Shown: positions 1 to 7,155, counted from the stretch's first letter. The stretch: 10,609 bases of DNA from an uncultured Flavobacterium sp. (GCF_937967675.1 NZ_CALBSN010000088.1:1-10609); one strand, 5' to 3'. The notes: generated from the letters alone by a model not told the origin. A program made the numbers and translations.

Positions 1-168
1 TTTATTATCAAGAATATAATTCCAGAAAATGGTTTTTGTTTTATGGAGAAATTAAGGAATAATAATTTGCATGTATTTTTTAGTAATATGAAATAATAAT
101 CAGTTTTACCAGATATATCAGTGGCTAAAAATAAAAGCATTACCTTGCAAAAAATTCTAAACTAATTA
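1..168. other. Left-edge stretch with no assignable gene; leader of the next gene
   Basis: Two plus-strand frames are open from the first base. Frame 1 runs to a TAA at 94-96 (31 codons, ending NNNLHVFFSNMK) and frame 3 runs to a TAA at 60-62. Either could be the tail of a gene that starts outside the window, but neither has a recognisable motif, and AT-rich DNA easily stays open for this length. Bases 97-168 are the leader of the gene at 169. TACCTTGC at 141-148 resembles a Bacteroidota -7 element with one T missing, but I see no TTG at the right distance upstream. Nothing else is visible. Confidence 0.35.
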
Positions 169-531
169 ATGGGAACATTTGTAATAGCACAACGATTAAG
201 CGGAGTTTATAAATATGAGTTTGTTTCTAGAAAAGGGAAAACCATTTTTACGAGCAATGATTTTGAATTGCGATTTGAATGTGAAGAGGAAATTGAGCGT
301 TTGAAAAGTTTAATTGATAAATGTATTTTTATGCGCTTTAAATCGTCTAGTGGAAAGTTTTTCTTTAGAATGATACTTGATGAGCATGAAATAGCGGTTA
401 GTAGAAGATATACGACTCAGTTATTGCTTCAGAAAGGTATTGATGAAATACTTAAATATGCAGGAAATTCAGAGTTCTTAGATTTTTCATCTTCCGAAGA
501 TATTTTTGGTCCATCTCCATTTGAAAAATAA
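169..531 (+). CDS. DUF1508/YegP-like small protein with two degenerate repeats
   Basis: The protein has 120 residues. The N-terminus (MGTFVIAQRLSGVYKYEF) and the spacing of GKTIFTSNDF followed by a helix ending EEIERLK match the YegP/DUF1508 fold, in which a beta-hairpin unit of about 45-50 residues usually occurs twice. The first unit covers about residues 3-50. A weaker second unit covers about 54-97 (SSGKFFFRMI, then RRYTTQLLLQKGIDEI). The last 20 residues are acidic and Ser/Phe-rich and look disordered. There is no signal peptide or membrane segment, so it is probably cytoplasmic. The biochemical role of this family is poorly defined and I assign none. The gene stands alone and ends just before a bidirectional terminator. 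The second repeat has lost the usual glycine-turn signature, so family membership is likely but not certain. Confidence 0.62.
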   Translation: MGTFVIAQRLSGVYKYEFVSRKGKTIFTSNDFELRFECEEEIERLKSLIDKCIFMRFKSSSGKFFFRMILDEHEIAVSRRYTTQLLLQKGIDEILKYAGNSEFLDFSSSEDIFGPSPFEK

Positions 532-535
532 AAGC

Positions 536-571
536 AAAAAAAATCCCGATCTAATCGGGATTAATTTTTTT
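536..571. terminator. Bidirectional Rho-independent terminator between convergent genes
   Basis: A perfect 9-bp stem, AATCCCGAT (542-550) and ATCGGGATT (554-562), encloses a 3-base loop. It is preceded by an A-tract (536-543) and followed by AATTTTTTT (563-571). The T-tract serves the plus-strand gene ending at 531. Read on the other strand, the A-tract serves the lipoprotein gene whose stop is at 585. The stem has the same AATCCC/GGGATT ends as the terminator at 7127-7151. Confidence 0.88.
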
Positions 572-584
572 GTTCTAGCAATAA

Positions 585-791
585 TTATTTTGCTGGAGCA
601 GCTTCAGCAGCAGGAGCAGCAGTAGCAGCAGAATCAGCAACTACAGCAGTAGAATCAGCAGCAGGAGCTTCTTCAACAGCAGGAGTTTCAACTACAGTTG
701 AATCAACAGCTGGAGTTTCTTCAGCAGCATTTTCTTTACATGAAACGAACATAGCAGCAACAATTGCTAAACTTAAAACAACTTTTTTCAT
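585..791 (-). CDS. Small Ala/Pro/Glu-rich lipoprotein
   Basis: The protein has 68 residues. It begins with a classical type II signal peptide (MKK, a hydrophobic core, then lipobox FVSC with the lipidated Cys at residue 18), so the mature protein should be lipid-anchored in the envelope. The mature part of about 50 residues is almost all Ala, Pro, Glu, Val, Thr and Asp. It contains repeated short phrases such as PAVDST, PAADST and VADSA, and has no Trp, Tyr or His. It looks extended and disordered, like a tether or spacer, and no enzymatic motif is present. CKEN after the lipidation site is mildly acidic and could bear on surface export, but it is not a clear export signal. The gene has its own promoter (828-855) and shares a terminator with its convergent neighbour. 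The coding strand is rich in GCA/GCT repeats. Function unknown. Confidence 0.8.
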   Translation of the reverse strand: MKKVVLSLAIVAAMFVSCKENAAEETPAVDSTVVETPAVEEAPAADSTAVVADSAATAAPAAEAAPAK

Positions 792-827
792 CTTACTAAA
801 TTATAAAGGTTAATTATTAATTCGGAG

Positions 828-855
828 CAAAGATATAAATTTTTTAACATGTCAA
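828..855 (-). promoter_or_regulatory. Bacteroidota-type housekeeping promoter for the lipoprotein gene
   Basis: On the minus strand TATCTTTG (828-835) fits the -7 consensus TAnnTTTG exactly. A TTG (853-855) lies 17 bases upstream as the -33 element. This places the transcription start near 821 and gives a leader of about 30 bases before the ATG at 791. It is the best-formed promoter in the window. Confidence 0.72.
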
Positions 856-911
856 AATATTTTTAGACAAATTTTTTAAATTTTTTTTCTTTCGAACCTT
901 AAATATATTAT

Positions 912-928
912 TTCAAATGGCGTGCCAA
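912..928 (-). promoter_or_regulatory. Possible sigma-54-like -24/-12 element
   Basis: Read on the minus strand the sequence is TTGGCACG, four bases (CCAT), then TTGAA. The -24 half matches the sigma-54 consensus TTGGCACG perfectly. Ten bases separate its GG from the -12 dinucleotide, the required spacing. The -12 half has GA where the consensus has GC, a serious mismatch. It points toward the lipoprotein gene at 791, about 120 bases away, and lies just after the end of the S46 peptidase gene. It could give the lipoprotein a second, activator-dependent promoter, or be a chance match. Confidence 0.3.
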
Positions 929-955
929 ACTCTTTATTTTTTAAAATATTTGTAA

Positions 956-3109
956 TTATTTGGTTTTTTGAGACTTAGGATAAACAATCGTTATCTCTTC
1001 TATAAGATTTTTAGCACCTGCAAATTTATCAATCACAAATAAAATATAACGCGCATCTACCATGATATTTCTACAGATTTCTGGACTATAATAAATGTCG
1101 CTCATCGTGCCTTCCCAAACTCTATCAAAGTTCAATCCGATTAGATTTCCTTTTGCATCTAAAGCAGGACTTCCAGAGTTTCCACCAGTAGTGTGATTGG
1201 TAGCAATAAACGCTAAAGGCATTTTACCATTTTTATCTGCGTATTTTCCATAATCTTTTGCATTATACAAATCGATTAGTTTTTTAGGAACATCGAATTC
1301 GTAATCACCTGGAATATATTTTTCAATCACTCCATCTAAATAACTAACTGGTTCGTAAATAACAGCATCGCTAGGTTTGTATCCTTTTACTTTTCCATAC
1401 GTTACACGTAATGTACTGTTAGCATCAGGGAAAATTCTATCGTTAGGGAAGAATTCCATAATTCCTTTCATGTAAGTTCTTTGTAAAGCGATGTTTTTTA
1501 AATTAATCTCATCAAACTTAGGAGCTACATTTTTTTGGTAACTATCCGCAATCGATTTTACCAATTGATATCCTTTGTCCTGATTTAATTTCTCTAAAAC
1601 CGATTTTGCATCACCATTTAATAATTCTTTCAAACCATTAAAGCTAGTTAATTTCGAAGAACCAAAAACACTTGTTGTTAAAGCTGAAGCATTAATGTTA
1701 TTCAAACTTTCAGGTAAAAACTGTTTTGGTGATTTCGTAGCATATAAATTGATTAATTGTTCAAAAACTTTTTCATCCACTTGAGCGCTATAATCTTTAT
1801 ATAAACCTTCAAATCCAGAAATTAAATTGTTTTTTCTATCATTGAAAGCTTGCTCGCCTCTTGTATTATAAACTTGCTCTAATTGGTATAAACGGTATCC
1901 AAACGATAAAATTTCTGAATTACGTAAAACAACTTCTGTAAAGTAATCTCTAGCAATAGCATATTCTCTAATGTCTTTGTAGTTCTTTTCGAAATCAGTT
2001 AAAATACTTCCATATTCAGCCTGTTTTCCAGCTTTGTTTACTCTTTCTTGAAATTTCTTCTCAAAATCTTTTTTGATAGCAACTGCATTGGATTTTTTTA
2101 AACCTTTCGTTTCTCCAATCCATTTTTTCCAATAATTTGCAACACCAGCGTATTTTGAAGCATACTGAATTTTAATCGCATTATCTTTTCTCATGAAGCC
2201 ATCTTGTACTTTTAAAGCAGCATCACGAATTTCAATTTTTGCCGGATTCAAATCATTTACAATTTGTTCTACGGCGAATGATGGTAAATATTCCTGAGTT
2301 CTTCCAGGATATCCCATTACCATCGTAAAATCATTTTCCTGAACTCCTTTTGCAGAAACTGGGAAAAAGTGTTTTGGTTTGTATGGAACGTTGTCTTTTG
2401 AGTATTCAGCAGGACGATTGTTTTTGTCGGCATAAACTCTAAATAAAGAGAAATCTCCAGTATGACGAGGCCATACCCAGTTATCAGTATCGGAACCAAA
2501 TTTTCCAATTGAACTCGGCGGCGCACCAACCAAACGAACATCTTTGAAATTTTCAGTTACAAATAATAAATATTGGTTTCCATCATAAAAAGCACGAATC
2601 ATTACATCTTGCCAAGCTTCTTTTTGGAAACTTTTGCTAACAGCAGCAATATTTTGTTGGATTCTTTTTTGTTTGTCGCTTTCGGTTGGAAGATTTAATA
2701 CCCCTTCAAAAATTTTAGTAGTTACATCTTCAATTTTAATGATGAACGTAACGGTTAAATCTTTGTTTGGCAATTCGTCTTCCATTTTGTAAGCCCAAAA
2801 ACCATTTGTTAAATAATCGTTTTCAACAGTAGAGTGACTTTGAATATTGTCATATCCACAGTGGTGATTGGTTAATAAAAGTCCTTTTGGAGAAATCATT
2901 TCTGCTGTACAACCGCCATCAAAATGAGGAACAGCGTCTTTTAAGCTGGAATTATTTACCGAATAAATAGCATCGGCACTAATTTTCATTCCCAAAGCTT
3001 TCATTTCTTTTTCGTTGGTTCCTTTCAATAGCGAAGGAATCCACATGCCTCCTTGTTGCGCTTGAACTTGGATAACAAATAAAACAAGTAGTAATTTTAA
3101 AAATTTCAT
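956..3109 (-). CDS. S46 family dipeptidyl-peptidase, predicted DPP11-type (Asp/Glu-specific)
   Basis: This is a periplasmic serine exopeptidase of 717 residues that removes dipeptides from the N-terminus of peptides, feeding amino-acid catabolism. A signal peptide covers residues 1-17 (VQA, cleaved before QQGG). The mature protein starts with the S46 hallmark GGMWIPSLL. The chymotrypsin-like triad is visible: His83 in TNHHCGYD, Asp219 in WPRHTGDFSLFRVY and Ser645 in GGNSGSPALD. Residue 663, 18 positions after the catalytic Ser, is Arg (NFDRVWEGTMSD). In Porphyromonas gingivalis the S1-pocket residue is Arg673 in DPP11 (Asp/Glu at P1) and Gly673 in DPP7 (hydrophobic P1), with the catalytic Ser at 655, so the spacing matches exactly. 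The length also matches DPP11 (about 720). The gene follows the GNAT gene by 9 bases, as the last gene of the waaA operon. I see no clear terminator after it. The S46 call is near certain. The DPP11 specificity is inferred from one residue and its context. Confidence 0.95.
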   Translation of the reverse strand: MKFLKLLLVLFVIQVQAQQGGMWIPSLLKGTNEKEMKALGMKISADAIYSVNNSSLKDAVPHFDGGCTAEMISPKGLLLTNHHCGYDNIQSHSTVENDYLTNGFWAYKMEDELPNKDLTVTFIIKIEDVTTKIFEGVLNLPTESDKQKRIQQNIAAVSKSFQKEAWQDVMIRAFYDGNQYLLFVTENFKDVRLVGAPPSSIGKFGSDTDNWVWPRHTGDFSLFRVYADKNNRPAEYSKDNVPYKPKHFFPVSAKGVQENDFTMVMGYPGRTQEYLPSFAVEQIVNDLNPAKIEIRDAALKVQDGFMRKDNAIKIQYASKYAGVANYWKKWIGETKGLKKSNAVAIKKDFEKKFQERVNKAGKQAEYGSILTDFEKNYKDIREYAIARDYFTEVVLRNSEILSFGYRLYQLEQVYNTRGEQAFNDRKNNLISGFEGLYKDYSAQVDEKVFEQLINLYATKSPKQFLPESLNNINASALTTSVFGSSKLTSFNGLKELLNGDAKSVLEKLNQDKGYQLVKSIADSYQKNVAPKFDEINLKNIALQRTYMKGIMEFFPNDRIFPDANSTLRVTYGKVKGYKPSDAVIYEPVSYLDGVIEKYIPGDYEFDVPKKLIDLYNAKDYGKYADKNGKMPLAFIATNHTTGGNSGSPALDAKGNLIGLNFDRVWEGTMSDIYYSPEICRNIMVDARYILFVIDKFAGAKNLIEEITIVYPKSQKTK

Positions 3110-3118
3110 AGGTATAAT

Positions 3119-3568
3119 TTATTTAGTGACTTTGTACTTCATTAATTTTCTATTGTGAAGTTCAAAATCGTGTGCAAGATACAATTTTTGTGCGTTTTCG
3201 TTGTGCGGTTCGACTTCTAAATACAGTAATTTTAACGATAATTTAGAAACTTCACTTTGAATAAATTGAATCGCTTCTTTTCCAAAACCTTTTCCTCGAG
3301 CGGTTTCTTTGATGAATAATTCGTCTACAAAAGCAATTTTTCCGCCATATTCAAAACTGAAAATAAAAGTGAGAATGATATAACCCACAATTTTATTTTC
3401 GGAATATATCAACCAAGATTTTCCAAGATGTTCATTGGAAATAAATTCTTGAAACAAAGTTTTAGCCACTTCAAAATCCATCGGATAATTGTCAATCGCA
3501 TAGAAATCCTGCATCATTTGAGTGATAATTGAAATATCTGCAATTTCTAATGGTTTGAAGGTTGTCAT
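3119..3568 (-). CDS. GNAT family N-acetyltransferase
   Basis: The protein has 149 residues and a single GNAT domain spanning nearly its full length. The acetyl-CoA pyrophosphate-binding motif A is at residues 91-96 (RGKGFG), preceded by the strand VDELFIKE and followed by the helix KEAIQFIQSE. The C-terminal part has the usual strand LLYLEVEP, then N124 in NENAQKLYLAHDF with Tyr130 as a possible general acid. The enzyme should transfer an acetyl group from acetyl-CoA to an amine. The acceptor cannot be read from the sequence. The start codon overlaps the waaA stop by one base (TAATG), which implies translational coupling, and the S46 peptidase gene follows 9 bases after the stop. There is no signal peptide, so it is cytoplasmic. 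The context (lipid A glycosylation and a periplasmic peptidase) does not single out a substrate. Confidence 0.9.
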   Translation of the reverse strand: MTTFKPLEIADISIITQMMQDFYAIDNYPMDFEVAKTLFQEFISNEHLGKSWLIYSENKIVGYIILTFIFSFEYGGKIAFVDELFIKETARGKGFGKEAIQFIQSEVSKLSLKLLYLEVEPHNENAQKLYLAHDFELHNRKLMKYKVTK

Positions 3569-4821
3569 TAGTCTAAAATATGATTCATAATCGTTTGCGT
3601 AGCTCCTTTATTCATTTGAACGAATGTGCTGCAAATATGCCCTTTTTCTAATCTTTCGTCTTCGTTGTGAAGTAATAAATCAAAAGCTTCATTTAATTGG
3701 GTTTGATTCTGAATTGAAATACAACCTTCCATGTTTACCAATGCCGTAGCTTCAGCAAAATGCGAGTAATTTGGACCAATCACAACTGGAACACCAAAAG
3801 TTGCTGGTTCCAAAATATTATGAACACCCGGATTTCCAAAACCTCCGCCAACGTAAGCAATATCGGCATAAGAATAAATTTTGGTTAAAATTCCGATGGT
3901 GTCGATGATGAAAACTTGAAAATCCTCCAATTTGTCACGCTGAACTTGTTTCAGCATCTCATCTTTTTCCGAATACGAAATAGTTTTCTTTTGAATTTGA
4001 TTTTTGAGAATTGAAATTTGCTCTTGTTTAATATTATGCGGTGCAATAATAAATTTCACATCATCCGAACTCTGATTGATGTAATTTACCAATAAACTTT
4101 CATCTTTTGGCCATGAACTACCAATGACGATGGTGGTTGTATGGTCTTTGAATTGTTCAATAAAATCCAAAGAATTATCACGTTCTAAAATCGAAACTAC
4201 ACGATCAAAACGCGTGTCGCCAGAAACTTTTACATTATTAAATCCAATGCTTTGAAGTAGCTTTTTTGAACTTTCATTCTGAACAAAGAAGTAATCAAAT
4301 GTTTGTAAAGCGTTTCTATAAAATCCGCCATACCATTTAAAAAACGCTTGATTTTCTCGTAAAATTCCAGAAATTAGATAAGTTTTAATTTGCTGTTTTT
4401 TTAATTCGTTCAGATAATTTGGCCAATATTCATATTTGATGAAAAATGCCATTTCGGGATGAACTAAACTTATAAATTTTTTCGCATTCGAAATCGTATC
4501 CAAAGGTAGATACACTGTAACATCAGCAACGGTATTGTTTTTTCGAACTTCATAACCCGAAGGTGAAAAAAAAGTAACCACAATTTTATGATTTGGGAAT
4601 TGTTGTTTCATCGCTTCAATCACAGGTAAACCTTGCTCATATTCGCCCAAAGATGCCGCATGAAACCAAATCGTTTTATCCGAAGATTGAATTTTATTCG
4701 CTAACGTTTGAAAAACTGATTTTCGTCCATCAACAAAAAGTTTCATTTTTGGACTAAAAATCGCTACAAGTTTCAAAAGTTGGGCAGCTAGAAGCGTAAT
4801 TATGTTGTATAAAAATAGCAT
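3568..4821 (-). CDS. waaA: 3-deoxy-D-manno-octulosonic acid (KDO) transferase
   Basis: This enzyme transfers KDO from CMP-KDO to the lipid A precursor at the cytoplasmic face of the inner membrane. It has 417 residues, usual for WaaA/KdtA (GT30). Residues 1-22 form a hydrophobic N-terminal anchor. The basic motif DGRKSVF follows at 31-37. HAASLGEYEQ contains Glu60, the position of the catalytic base in E. coli WaaA. The second Rossmann half carries IGSSWPKDE, the CMP-binding segment IIAPHNI, and YVGGGFGNPGVHNILEPATFGVPVVIGP, which is the family's signature C-terminal stretch. It is the first gene of a three-gene operon with the GNAT and S46 peptidase genes. It diverges from the DegT aminotransferase gene across a 96-base spacer. 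Whether it adds one KDO or more cannot be read here. Confidence 0.96.
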   Translation of the reverse strand: MLFLYNIITLLAAQLLKLVAIFSPKMKLFVDGRKSVFQTLANKIQSSDKTIWFHAASLGEYEQGLPVIEAMKQQFPNHKIVVTFFSPSGYEVRKNNTVADVTVYLPLDTISNAKKFISLVHPEMAFFIKYEYWPNYLNELKKQQIKTYLISGILRENQAFFKWYGGFYRNALQTFDYFFVQNESSKKLLQSIGFNNVKVSGDTRFDRVVSILERDNSLDFIEQFKDHTTTIVIGSSWPKDESLLVNYINQSSDDVKFIIAPHNIKQEQISILKNQIQKKTISYSEKDEMLKQVQRDKLEDFQVFIIDTIGILTKIYSYADIAYVGGGFGNPGVHNILEPATFGVPVVIGPNYSHFAEATALVNMEGCISIQNQTQLNEAFDLLLHNEDERLEKGHICSTFVQMNKGATQTIMNHILD

Positions 4822-4838
4822 AATTGAATTTTATGGTG

Positions 4839-4846
4839 CTAAAATA
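4839..4846 (-). promoter_or_regulatory. Weak -7 candidate for the waaA operon
   Basis: TATTTTAG on the minus strand matches TAnnTTTG at all but one fixed position. It lies 18 bases before the waaA start codon, leaving a leader of only about 10 bases. No convincing TTG sits at the -33 position. It is the best candidate in the short divergent spacer, but only a candidate. Confidence 0.3.
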
Positions 4847-4889
4847 CGTTTCTTTTTAAGTTAGATAAAATTTGTACTATAGAATTTCA

Positions 4890-4897
4890 TATTTTTG
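4890..4897 (+). promoter_or_regulatory. -7 promoter element for the DegT-galE unit
   Basis: TATTTTTG on the plus strand fits TAnnTTTG exactly and lies 20 bases before the ATG at 4918. A TTG at 4872-4874 is 15 bases upstream, slightly closer than usual for a -33 element. The expected leader is only about 13-15 bases. Confidence 0.5.
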
Positions 4898-4917
4898 CTA
4901 GACTTAATTTTATTCCA

Positions 4918-6045
4918 ATGAGAAAATTACAAATGGTTGACTTAAAAAGTCAATACGAAAAAATAAAAGAAGAAGTAAATGCTTCTATTCAAGAGGTTTT
5001 AGATACGAATACATACATTAACGGACCTTTAGTTCACCAATTTCAAGCGGATTTAGAAAAATATTTGGGTGTAAAACACGTAATTCCATGCGCTAACGGA
5101 ACCGATGCGTTGCAAATTGCCATGATGGGATTGGATTTGAAACCAGGTGATGAAGTTATTACTGCCGATTTTACTTTCGCAGCTACAGTGGAAGTAATTG
5201 CATTGTTGCAATTGACTCCAGTTTTAGTAGATGTGGATATGAACAATATGAACATTTCGCTTGACGGAATTCGTAAAGCAATAACTCCAAAAACAAAAGC
5301 AATTGTTCCGGTACATTTATTTGGTCGCGCTGCCAATATGGATGCGATTATGGAAATTGCCAAAGAACATAATTTATACGTTATCGAAGATAATGCTCAA
5401 GCTATTGGAGCCGATTACACTTCAAAAGATGGTTCTAAAAAGAAAGTAGGAACTATTGGTCATGTAGCAGCAACATCCTTTTTCCCATCTAAAAACTTAG
5501 GTTGTTATGGTGATGGTGGAGCCATTTTTACCAATGATGATGCATTAGCACACAAAATTAGAGGAATCGTAAATCACGGAATGTATGAAAGATATCATCA
5601 TGATGTAGTGGGTGTGAATTCGCGTTTAGATAGTATTCAAGCGGGAGTTTTAAAAGCGAAATTACCACATTTAGATGCTTACAACAAAGCACGTCAAGAT
5701 GCAGCAAGAAAGTATTCAGAAATTCTTGGAAAAAACCCTAATATTTGGGTTCCAACTATTTGTGAATCTTGTGATTGTCACGTATTTCATCAATATGTAA
5801 TCCGTATTATGAATGGAAAACGTGATGGTTTATTAGAACATTTACAAGCGAAAGGAATTCCTTGTGCGATTTATTATCCAATTCCATTACACAGTCAAAA
5901 AGCGTATGCTGATGCTCGTTACAAAGAAGAAGATTTCCCTGTTACGAATCAATTGGTAAAAGAAGTAATTGCATTGCCAATGCACACGGAATTAGATGAC
6001 GAACAAATTAAATTTATTACAGACGCTGTTTTAGAATACGTATAA
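4918..6045 (+). CDS. DegT/DnrJ/EryC1/StrS family sugar-nucleotide aminotransferase
   Basis: This is a PLP enzyme of 375 residues that transfers an amino group, usually from glutamate, onto a keto-sugar nucleotide for surface polysaccharide or glycoprotein synthesis. Visible features are the N-terminal MVDLKSQY segment, the PLP phosphate-binding ANGTDAL (59-65), Asp158 in EDNAQAIGADY (contacts the pyridine nitrogen), and Lys192 in TSFFPSKNLGCYGDGGAI, which forms the Schiff base. NHGMYERYHHDVVGVNSRLDSIQAGVL and the C-terminal CAIYYPIPLHSQKAY are typical of the branch holding WbpE/WlbC-like 3-amino-sugar enzymes and FdtB/QdtB. The sequence alone does not settle which sugar is the substrate. galE follows 65 bases later on the same strand, and waaA diverges upstream, which supports an envelope-glycan role. 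Confidence 0.93.
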   Translation: MRKLQMVDLKSQYEKIKEEVNASIQEVLDTNTYINGPLVHQFQADLEKYLGVKHVIPCANGTDALQIAMMGLDLKPGDEVITADFTFAATVEVIALLQLTPVLVDVDMNNMNISLDGIRKAITPKTKAIVPVHLFGRAANMDAIMEIAKEHNLYVIEDNAQAIGADYTSKDGSKKKVGTIGHVAATSFFPSKNLGCYGDGGAIFTNDDALAHKIRGIVNHGMYERYHHDVVGVNSRLDSIQAGVLKAKLPHLDAYNKARQDAARKYSEILGKNPNIWVPTICESCDCHVFHQYVIRIMNGKRDGLLEHLQAKGIPCAIYYPIPLHSQKAYADARYKEEDFPVTNQLVKEVIALPMHTELDDEQIKFITDAVLEYV

Positions 6046-6046
6046 T

Positions 6047-6109
6047 AGTGTTTAGTCGCAGTATTCAGTCTCAGTAACTGTTTACTGCGACTGTGACTGA
6101 AAACTAAAA
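6047..6109. repeat. Head-to-head ACT-unit array in the DegT-galE spacer
   Basis: Almost the whole spacer is made of short units. On the left half AGT recurs at 6054, 6060, 6067 and 6073. On the right half ACT recurs at 6077, 6084, 6090, 6096 and 6103. Units are therefore 6 or 7 bases long and change orientation at about base 6076. The halves form an imperfect dyad that includes a perfect 10-base inverted repeat, AGTCGCAGTA (6054-6063) with TACTGCGACT (6083-6092). In RNA this could fold into a hairpin just before the galE start. There is no T-tract, so it does not look like a standard terminator. The same type of unit occurs at 9112-9132 and 10205-10253. Confidence 0.75.
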
Positions 6110-6110
6110 G

Positions 6111-7124
6111 ATGAAGATATTAGTTACTGGCGGTTTAGGATTTATAGGTTCTCACACCGTTGTAGAATTACAAAATGAAGGTTTTGATGTAATTGCAATC
6201 GATAATCTTTCCAATTCATCTATTGATGTTTTAGACGGAATTGAGCGTATTACTGGGAAAAAACCTTTGTTTGAAAACATCGATTTGCGTGATAAATCGG
6301 CGGTTCAAAATTTCTTTTCTAAACACCAAGATATTTCAGGAGTGATTCATTTTGCTGCTTCAAAAGCGGTGGGGGAAAGTGTTGAAAATCCTTTGTTGTA
6401 TTATGAAAACAACATCAATTCTTTAGTGTATTTACTTCAAGAATTACAAAAAAAATCAGAAGCTCATTTTATTTTCAGTTCGTCTTGTACCGTGTACGGT
6501 CAGGCCGAAACAATGCCAATTACTGAAATCGCTCCAATTCAAGTTGCGATGTCGCCTTACGGGAACACGAAACAAATAGGGGAAGAAATTATAACGGATG
6601 TCGCAAAAGTAACTAACATTAATTCTATATTGTTACGTTATTTTAATCCGATTGGAGCGCATCCTTCAGCTGAAATCGGCGAATTACCTTTAGGTGTTCC
6701 ACAAAATTTAGTACCTTTTATTACGCAAACCGCAATTGGACTTCGCCAAAAGCTTTCTGTTTTTGGTAATGATTATCCAACAATTGATGGAACCGCAATT
6801 CGTGATTATATCCACGTAGTAGATTTAGCAAGAGCACACGTAATCGCTTTACAACGTTTGTTGAAAAAACAAAATTCAGGAAAAGTAGAAACATTTAATT
6901 TAGGAACTGGAACGGGAAGTTCGGTTTTGGAAGTAATTAATGCTTTTGAAAAAGTGTCCAATCAAAAATTAAATTATCAGATTGTAGGAAGAAGAGAAGG
7001 AGATGTTATAGAAGCTTATGCCAATACCGATAAAGCGAATAATGTTTTAGGCTGGAAAGCTCAATTCACTCTTGAGGACGCTCTTGCAAGCGCCTGGAAG
7101 TGGGAACAAAAAATTAGAAAATAA
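6111..7124 (+). CDS. galE: UDP-glucose 4-epimerase
   Basis: This enzyme interconverts UDP-glucose and UDP-galactose (and possibly the N-acetyl forms) with tightly bound NAD+. It has 337 residues, the normal GalE length. It has the Rossmann motif GGLGFIGSH (7-15) and Asp31 in IDNLSNSS for the NAD ribose. SSSCTVYG (123-130) holds the catalytic Ser125. The YxxxK pair is Tyr150 and Lys154 in SPYGNTKQ. The C-terminal substrate domain has RYFNPIGAHPSAEIGE, DYIHVVDLA and RREGDVIEAYANT. Ala302 in that last motif occupies the gate position that is Tyr299 in E. coli and Cys307 in human GALE. A small residue there usually allows UDP-GlcNAc/GalNAc. The gene follows the DegT aminotransferase by 65 bases and is probably co-transcribed with it. 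It ends 2 bases before a bidirectional terminator. Confidence 0.95.
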   Translation: MKILVTGGLGFIGSHTVVELQNEGFDVIAIDNLSNSSIDVLDGIERITGKKPLFENIDLRDKSAVQNFFSKHQDISGVIHFAASKAVGESVENPLLYYENNINSLVYLLQELQKKSEAHFIFSSSCTVYGQAETMPITEIAPIQVAMSPYGNTKQIGEEIITDVAKVTNINSILLRYFNPIGAHPSAEIGELPLGVPQNLVPFITQTAIGLRQKLSVFGNDYPTIDGTAIRDYIHVVDLARAHVIALQRLLKKQNSGKVETFNLGTGTGSSVLEVINAFEKVSNQKLNYQIVGRREGDVIEAYANTDKANNVLGWKAQFTLEDALASAWKWEQKIRK

Positions 7125-7126
7125 AA

Positions 7127-7151
7127 AAATCCCAAGTTTTGCTTGGGATTT
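7127..7151. terminator. Bidirectional terminator between galE and the second lipoprotein gene
   Basis: A perfect 10-bp stem, AAATCCCAAG (7127-7136) and CTTGGGATTT (7142-7151), encloses the 5-base loop TTTTG. An A-tract precedes it from 7123, giving a strong T-tract on the minus strand. On the plus strand the stem's own TTT and the following TCTTG form a poorer tail. It fills the 31-base gap between two convergent stop codons. Confidence 0.85.
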
Positions 7152-7155
7152 CTTG

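Noticed and set aside
597..720. GCA/CAG-rich stretch as a CRISPR or microsatellite array
   Set aside because: It is the coding sequence for the Ala/Pro-rich lipoprotein, with irregular units and no spacers.
915..929. TGGCACGCCA as a terminator hairpin after the S46 gene
   Set aside because: The arms are only 4 bases with a 2-base loop, too small to fold. A sigma-54-like reading explains the sequence better.
2317..2541. Second minus-strand frame inside the S46 peptidase gene
   Set aside because: It overlaps the conserved region around the catalytic Asp in another frame, and its translation has no family features.
5043..5363. Minus-strand open frame of 106 codons inside the aminotransferase gene
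   Set aside because: It lies wholly within a gene with intact PLP-enzyme motifs, has no start signals of its own and an unconvincing composition. It is an opposite-strand shadow.
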